Assembly (NCBI GenBank): GCA_903829565.1 | Contig: CAIKQM010000327.1 | Location: 1 to 6,580 of the forward strand | Direction: 5' to 3' | DNA: 6,580 bases | Source: an uncultured Planctomycetota bacterium | GTDB taxonomy: Bacteria > Planctomycetota > UBA1135 > GCA-002686595 | Shown here: positions 1 through 6,580 of the stretch, in pieces | How the letters are laid out: each line of letters opens with the position of its first letter | Numbering within the stretch: the stretch's first letter is position 1 | Notes under the pieces: model-generated | What the model saw: only the letters and a program-made list of their open reading frames with translations | Database searches by the model: none | What the model was told of the DNA's origin: nothing | Position numbers and translations under genes: made by a program

Positions 1-929
1 ATGGCGAACACACCGAGGACCGGAGTGCGGAAGTGGTGGTCGACGGGGATGCGGCCGCGCTCGTCGAGCTTGAGGCCGATGGCTTCGATATTGAGGCCTT
101 CCACATTGGGGCGGCGGCCGACGGCGAGCAGCACGCGGTCGCAGTCGAGGGAGGGCTTGCCCTCAATGTCGACTGTCGCGCCGTTGGCCGTCGCGCGTGC
201 GCCCGTGACCTTGACGCCCAATTGGAACGAGAGGCCCTGCTTCTCGAAGAGCTTCTTGGCGAGGGCCGAGACCTCATGATCCATCGCGGCCAGGACGCGA
301 TCGGCGTACTCGAGGACGGTGACCTTGGCGCCGAGGCGCGCCCACACCGAGCCCATCTCCAAGCCAATCGCACCGGCGCCGATGACGACGAGGTGCTTGG
401 GCACCGCGGGCCATGAGAGCGCCTCGGTGCTGGTGCCGATGCGGTCACCATCGAGCGCAACGCCCTTGAGCGGCGCGGACACGCTGCCTGTGGCGACCAA
501 GATGTTGCGACCGGCGAGTTCGTGCGTCACAGAACCATCGGCCGCGACCACCGCTACTTTGTTGCGCGCGACAAAGCGCCCGGTACCGACGAAGCGCTGG
601 ATCTTGTGCTTCTTGAACAGGCCGTCGATGCCGCCGGTCAAGGTCTTCACGATCGTGTCCTTGCGCGCCAGCATCTTGGCCACATCGGCCTTCACCTCGG
701 TGAACGCGATGCCGTGGCGATCGAAGCCGTCTTTGGCCTCGTGATAGAGCTCGCTCGACTCGAGCAGCGCCTTGGACGGAATGCAGCCCACGCGCAAGCA
801 TGTGCCACCGAGACGGTCTTCCTTCTCGATGCACGCCACCGACAGACCAAGCTGAGCGGCGCGGATCGAAGCGATGTAGCCGCCGGGACCGGCGCCGATG
901 ACGATCAAATCAAACGTGGTGCTGCTCAT
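1..929 (-). CDS. lpd: Dihydrolipoamide dehydrogenase (E3), C-terminus cut off by window edge
   Basis: This FAD-dependent E3 enzyme re-oxidises the dihydrolipoyl group of E2o and passes the electrons to NAD+. It starts at ATG 929 (MSSTTFDLIVIGAGPGG); 309 codons are visible, roughly two thirds of the usual 460-480 residues. Visible in order: the N-terminal FAD-binding GxGxxG (G12, G14, G17); the redox disulfide motif GGTCLRVGCIPSK with C44 and C49; ATGS at 146-149; the NAD-binding GAGAIG (G184, G186, G189) followed by LEMGS; and GRRPN at 271-275. The frame is open throughout. The window ends just before the expected second FAD-contacting GD motif, so the dimerisation domain and its catalytic His-Glu pair cannot be checked. 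The motif has Arg46 where Asn is common. The gene follows sucB after 31 bases, so this E3 probably serves the 2-oxoglutarate complex, although such E3s may be shared with pyruvate dehydrogenase or glycine cleavage. The family call is very secure. Confidence 0.96.
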   Translation of the reverse strand, partial: MSSTTFDLIVIGAGPGGYIASIRAAQLGLSVACIEKEDRLGGTCLRVGCIPSKALLESSELYHEAKDGFDRHGIAFTEVKADVAKMLARKDTIVKTLTGGIDGLFKKHKIQRFVGTGRFVARNKVAVVAADGSVTHELAGRNILVATGSVSAPLKGVALDGDRIGTSTEALSWPAVPKHLVVIGAGAIGLEMGSVWARLGAKVTVLEYADRVLAAMDHEVSALAKKLFEKQGLSFQLGVKVTGARATANGATVDIEGKPSLDCDRVLLAVGRRPNVEGLNIEAIGLKLDERGRIPVDHHFRTPVLGVFA

Positions 930-960
930 AGGAAGTGCGCGGTGGAGGTGTGCGTGAGAC
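930..960 (-). promoter_or_regulatory. sucB-lpd intergenic leader without Shine-Dalgarno
   Basis: These 31 bases separate the sucB stop from the lpd ATG. On the coding strand they are pyrimidine- and CA-rich and end in GCGCACTTCCT before ATG. No GGAG- or GAGG-like sequence sits at the normal distance. Instead there is a CACCTCC run, which resembles the anti-Shine-Dalgarno itself. The lpd start is well defined by the protein N-terminus, so the missing ribosome-binding site is real and not due to a wrong start. I see no terminator or promoter here, which supports co-transcription with sucB. Confidence 0.6.
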
Positions 961-2187
961 TCAGATCTCGATCAGCATGCGCGTCGGGTTCTCGATGCAT
1001 TCCTTGATGCGCTTCAAGAACGTGACCGCTTCGCGACCATCGACGATGCGATGGTCATAGGTCAGCGCGACATACATCATCGGGCGGATGACCACTTGGC
1101 CATCGCGCGCCACGGGGCGATCTTGGATGGCGTGCAGGCCGAGGATGCCGGACTGCGGCGGGTTCACGATCGGAGTCGACAACAGCGAGCCATAGATGCC
1201 GCCGTTCGAGATGGTGAAGGTGCCGCCAGCGAGTTCATCGAGCGTCAACTTGCCGCTCTGCGCGCGCGTGCCGAAGTCGCCGATGGCGGCTTCGATGCCT
1301 GCAAAGCTCATGCGTTCCGCGTTGCGCAGCACGGGCACGACCAAGCCCTTGCCCGAGCCCACGGCCACGCCCACATCGCAGTACGAGCGCATCACGATCG
1401 TCTCGCCGCGAACTTCGGCGTTGACCTGCGGCACGAGCTTCAACGCATCGCACGCGGCCTTCACGAAGAAGGACATGAAGCCCAGCTTGACGCCGTGCTT
1501 CTTGGCGAAGTCGTCCTTGTAGTGGTTGCGCAGTTCCATCACTGCGCCCATGTCGATCTCGTTGAAGGTGGTGAGCAGCGCGGCGTTGGTTTGCGCTTCC
1601 ACCAAGCGTTGCGCGATGCGCTTGCGCATCGGCGACATGGGCACCACTTCTTCTTGGCGCGAGTCGGCGGACTTGGCCGGCTTGGCGGCGGGGGCAACGG
1701 GTGCGGCTGCGATCGCCTTGGGCGCTGTCGCCGGTGCACTCGTGGCAGCGAGCACATCTTCCTTCAACACGCGGCCGCCGGGACCAGAGCCCGCGACCTT
1801 GGCGAGGTCCACACCGCGTTCGGCGGCGATGCGTGCTGCGCCCGGCATTACATGCGCACCCGCCACGGGTGCCGCCTGTGCCACAGGTGCGGCCGGAGCT
1901 GCGGGTGCTGTCGGTGCGGCCGCTGCTGCGGGCTTAGCCGGAGCTGCGCCTGCGACGAGGTAGCCGATGACCTCACCGACCACGGCTTTGTCGCCCTTCT
2001 TCTTGAGGATCTTCGCCACCGTGCCTGCAACAGGCGCGGGCAGTTCCGTCGTGACCTTGTCCGTCTCAATCACCACGACGGACTGATCTTTGTTGGCGCT
2101 GGCGCCTTCGCCGACGAGCCAATCGCCGATCTGGACTTCCGTGATGGACTCGCCCACTGAGGGCACTTTGAGTTCAAGTTGGCTCAT
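961..2187 (-). CDS. sucB: 2-oxoglutarate dehydrogenase E2: dihydrolipoyllysine-residue succinyltransferase
   Basis: This is the core of the 2-oxoglutarate dehydrogenase complex: its lipoyl arm takes the succinyl group from E1o and transfers it to CoA. The 408 residues match the usual E2o length. Domains in order: one lipoyl domain at about 2-78, with the lipoylated lysine K44 in ETDKVTTELPAP; an Ala/Pro-rich linker at about 79-110; a peripheral-subunit-binding domain at about 112-148 (GSGPGGRVLKEDV), which docks E1/E3; a second Ala/Pro linker at about 149-175; and the catalytic domain at about 180-408. The active-site motif DHRIVDG is at 378-384, with H379 and D383. The N-terminus MSQLELKVPSVGESITE is typical and fixes the start, although no Shine-Dalgarno precedes it. 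The placement directly after sucA, and the E2o-type catalytic domain, favour succinyltransferase over pyruvate or branched-chain E2. Nothing is truncated. Confidence 0.97.
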   Translation of the reverse strand: MSQLELKVPSVGESITEVQIGDWLVGEGASANKDQSVVVIETDKVTTELPAPVAGTVAKILKKKGDKAVVGEVIGYLVAGAAPAKPAAAAAPTAPAAPAAPVAQAAPVAGAHVMPGAARIAAERGVDLAKVAGSGPGGRVLKEDVLAATSAPATAPKAIAAAPVAPAAKPAKSADSRQEEVVPMSPMRKRIAQRLVEAQTNAALLTTFNEIDMGAVMELRNHYKDDFAKKHGVKLGFMSFFVKAACDALKLVPQVNAEVRGETIVMRSYCDVGVAVGSGKGLVVPVLRNAERMSFAGIEAAIGDFGTRAQSGKLTLDELAGGTFTISNGGIYGSLLSTPIVNPPQSGILGLHAIQDRPVARDGQVVIRPMMYVALTYDHRIVDGREAVTFLKRIKECIENPTRMLIEI

Positions 2188-2248
2188 GAGTGTGCGTGCT
2201 GCGTATGTGCGTGCGGAGTAGGTGATCAGTGGGTCGCGGCAGCCTGCA
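2188..2248 (-). promoter_or_regulatory. sucA-sucB intergenic leader, CA-rich, no Shine-Dalgarno
   Basis: These 61 bases lie between the sucA stop and the sucB ATG. The last 30 bases before the start are rich in C and A (CATACGCAGCACGCACACTC then ATG) and contain no purine-rich ribosome-binding site. A seven-codon open frame (MQAAATH) overlaps the sucA stop as TGATG and ends 38 bases before sucB. I see no terminator hairpin with a T tract and no convincing promoter, so read-through from sucA is likely. Confidence 0.55.
2191..2214 (-). repeat. Short direct repeat GCACGCACA x2 before sucB
   Basis: On the coding strand GCACGCACA occurs at 2214-2206 and again at 2199-2191, a period of 15 bases. 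The second copy ends three bases before the sucB ATG. The related 9-mer CACGCACAC recurs in the lpd leader at 956-948. This could be a protein or ribosome contact site, but the leaders are compositionally simple and chance is a real alternative. Confidence 0.35.
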
Positions 2249-4999
<2,751 letters not shown>

Positions 5000-5065
5000 G
5001 AGTGGCTCGATTTTTAGGGCCAATAGACTAGCAGATTGACGTCCGGATCCCGCCTCTGGATTTGG

Positions 5066-5094
5066 ATTGTATGTCTATATTCCGCAGGTGTTTA
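5066..5094 (-). promoter_or_regulatory. Candidate sigma70-type promoter for sucA-sucB-lpd
   Basis: On the minus strand TAAACA (5094-5089; four of six match TTGACA) is followed after exactly 17 bases by TACAAT (5071-5066; five of six match TATAAT). Transcription would start near 5059 and leave a leader of about 60 bases before ATG 4999. The -35 box begins seven bases after the stop codon of the upstream gene. The stretch is visibly more AT-rich than the genes around it, as promoters often are. This is pattern matching only. The rest of the 102-base gap holds no RNA gene or terminator that I can see. Confidence 0.5.
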
Positions 5095-5101
5095 CGGCGT
5101 T

Positions 5102-6580
5102 CTATGCGGTCCGCCGTAGGGCGCGCTGCTGGGCCCAGCGCTCGTAGCCCAGCCCCAACCCGCCCAAGAGGGCCGCCAGCGCCGCAATCCACAAGCCCCA
5201 GCGCCACGAGGCCGGCTCGTAGACGAGCTCCAGAGTCCATGCTCCGGGCGGCACCTCCACGGCTTGGAAGGCGTAGTTCGCGCGCAGCACTGGCGTCTCT
5301 TCGCCGTTGAGGCGCGCCTTCCAACCCGGGTACCAGGTTTGCGCTGCGACGAGCCAAGCCTGCTCGCGCCGCGCGACCTTCATCACGATGCGCGTCGGAG
5401 TACGCGAGATTAGCTCCAGCGGGATTTGGAACTTGGATGGCGGAACGACGAGGCGCAGGCCGTGCTTGCGCTTGCCTTCGCGATCTCTGTCGTCATGCAC
5501 CACGAAGCGCGCTTTGGCCTCCAACGGCAGATGCTCGATCTGGTTCCAGCGGAACTTGTTGGCCAAGAAGGTGACCTCGTCATCGATGTGCACCAGCGTG
5601 CGGCCATCGGCGGCGAGCATGTAGACCCAGTCCTTGTCCGGGAACTGCAGCAAGCGACGCGTACTGGGATCGAAGCCGCGCGCTTCGGGGCGACCGGACG
5701 AGGGCAACACGACCACCTTGTGCGGATCGAAGGTCGGCACGCGCAACAGCTCGATCTCTTCTTGGCGCGTGTCGGCATACACCGCGCCGCCGACGAGGCT
5801 GAAGGTCGGCAACGCATCACGGAAACGGTGCAAGGTGTAGTCACCAATGGTGGCTACGGGCTCGTACTGCTCGAGCCCGTCATACGAGAAGTCAAAGTAG
5901 GTTTCGCCGGCTAGCTTGCGACCGGCGTAGCGCGATTCGCCGTCGCCATAGCCGTAGAGCGGGAACGACCATGCGTAGACACCGTTGGTGGGCGTTGCGT
6001 CGGGACTGGAGAGAATAGCGCGATAGGTGCGTCCATCGCTGTTGGTGAGGGGCGAGAAACGGAACACCACGGGGCGTCCATAAGGCTCGAGCTTGTAGTC
6101 GGACTCCCACACCACATGCTTCGCGGAGTACACGGTGGAGCGCACATCTTCGACCTTCATGAGGTAGTCCGCGAGCATCTCGCCGCTCTCCACATCCTGC
6201 AGCCGGAAGCGCAGCTGTGTGCCTTGCGCATGCGGCCAAGTCGAGAGGAAGAACATCACCTGCTGCAGCCCATCGCTGCGCGCGCGGAAGGTCTGCTCGA
6301 GCATCTTGCCGGGCAAGATCTCGTGCCGCAGCGGTGCTTGTCCGCCTGCTTTGCCGAACTCAACCAAGCCATGATCCAAGTAGTTCCAGTCCCACTTAGC
6401 CAGCACCCATTGCACGCCGAACAACTGCAGAGAACGCTTGGTGCCTTCCATGATGGGGCGCCAGTTGTTCGTGTCGCCGAAGTGATCGCGATACAGATAG
6501 TCGTAGTCGCGCACCCACATCCCGTCGTAGTTCTGCGGGATGTCCAAGCCGTAGGCGAGGTTCGATGAGGGCGGGATCTG
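5102..6580 (-). CDS. YfhO-like membrane protein, C-terminal 492 residues only
   Basis: The frame is open from the right edge to the TAG at 5102-5104, so the N-terminus lies outside the window. The in-frame TTG at 6547 is internal, not the start. Numbering the visible residues from 1, the fragment begins with NLAYGLDIPQNYDGMWVRDY, like the segment after the membrane helices in YfhO-type proteins. FGVQWVLAKW (about 54-63) fits the LGVRYVLA-type motif of that family. At about 87-201 is a beta-rich stretch (LPGKMLEQTF, GLQQVMFFLSTW, VVFRFSPLTNSDGRTYRAIL) like a carbohydrate-binding-type sandwich. The C-terminal domain has WYPGWKARLNGEETPVLRAN at about 416-435 and PPGAWTLELVYEP, followed by one membrane helix (about 459-477) and a basic tail, which probably lies in the cytoplasm. 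YfhO relatives are large polytopic proteins linked to lipid-carrier glycosylation of cell-surface polymers; the exact role here is unknown. It is not functionally tied to sucAB-lpd. Confidence 0.7.
   Translation of the reverse strand, partial: QIPPSSNLAYGLDIPQNYDGMWVRDYDYLYRDHFGDTNNWRPIMEGTKRSLQLFGVQWVLAKWDWNYLDHGLVEFGKAGGQAPLRHEILPGKMLEQTFRARSDGLQQVMFFLSTWPHAQGTQLRFRLQDVESGEMLADYLMKVEDVRSTVYSAKHVVWESDYKLEPYGRPVVFRFSPLTNSDGRTYRAILSSPDATPTNGVYAWSFPLYGYGDGESRYAGRKLAGETYFDFSYDGLEQYEPVATIGDYTLHRFRDALPTFSLVGGAVYADTRQEEIELLRVPTFDPHKVVVLPSSGRPEARGFDPSTRRLLQFPDKDWVYMLAADGRTLVHIDDEVTFLANKFRWNQIEHLPLEAKARFVVHDDRDREGKRKHGLRLVVPPSKFQIPLELISRTPTRIVMKVARREQAWLVAAQTWYPGWKARLNGEETPVLRANYAFQAVEVPPGAWTLELVYEPASWRWGLWIAALAALLGGLGLGYERWAQQRALRRTA

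Noticed and set aside
33..416. Plus-strand open frames over the lpd region (also 319-744 and 522-1007)
   Set aside because: The minus strand reads continuously as E3 with all expected motifs, so these are shadows.
1858..1953. Low-complexity Ala/Pro repeats as a tandem-repeat element
   Set aside because: They encode the flexible linker between the lipoyl and subunit-binding domains of E2o, which is normally Ala/Pro-rich.
1051..2160. Long plus-strand open frame of 369 codons opposite sucB
   Set aside because: It is the antisense shadow of sucB. Its product is full of His, Arg, Cys and Gly with no recognisable domain, as expected from the complement of GC-rich codons and Ala/Pro linkers.
5024..5065. 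Possible terminator or attenuator containing GGATCC near 5050
   Set aside because: The palindrome is only six bases, has no extended stem and no following T tract.
5426..5914. Plus-strand open frames opposite the YfhO-like gene (also 6116-6568)
   Set aside because: They lie antisense to a continuous coding frame with family-like C-terminal motifs and show no domain of their own.
6545..6547. TTG as the start of the YfhO-like gene
   Set aside because: The frame stays open to the window edge and upstream codons encode family-like sequence (NLAYGLDIPQNY), so the gene continues beyond the window.

Overview
The window is about 6.6 kb of GC-rich bacterial DNA. All four recognisable genes lie on the minus strand, so they read from right to left. 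The core is an ordinary 2-oxoglutarate dehydrogenase operon: sucA (E1o), then sucB (E2o, dihydrolipoamide succinyltransferase), then lpd (E3, dihydrolipoamide dehydrogenase). The lpd gene runs off the left edge. Upstream of sucA, at the right edge, is the 3' part of a gene for a large membrane protein that resembles the YfhO family in its C-terminal half.

Layout from right to left: YfhO-like 3' end (6580 to 5102); a 102-base gap (5000-5101) with a good sigma70-type promoter candidate pointing into sucA; sucA (4999 to 2249); a 61-base gap; sucB (2187 to 961); a 31-base gap; lpd (929 to beyond base 1). The three sucAB-lpd genes most likely form one transcript. I see no terminator in the window. 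The plus strand has several long open frames, but they are antisense shadows of these genes.

Together the three enzymes form the TCA-cycle complex that oxidises and decarboxylates 2-oxoglutarate to succinyl-CoA and makes NADH. E1o decarboxylates with thiamine diphosphate, the lipoyl arm of E2o passes the succinyl group to CoA, and E3 re-oxidises the lipoyl group. The catalytic residues I looked for are intact, and I traced lpd codon by codon without finding a frameshift.

The organism cannot be fixed from this window. An aerobic, GC-rich bacterium is clear. The lack of Shine-Dalgarno sequences before well-defined starts, the Arg in the E3 redox motif and the YfhO-like protein with a beta-sandwich-like insert would fit a planctomycete-like lineage, but that is a weak inference.

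I did not find a new biological system here. The points worth a second look are modest: the domain layout of the partial membrane protein, the CA-rich leaders without Shine-Dalgarno sequences (with a short direct repeat before sucB), and the compact promoter after the upstream stop codon.
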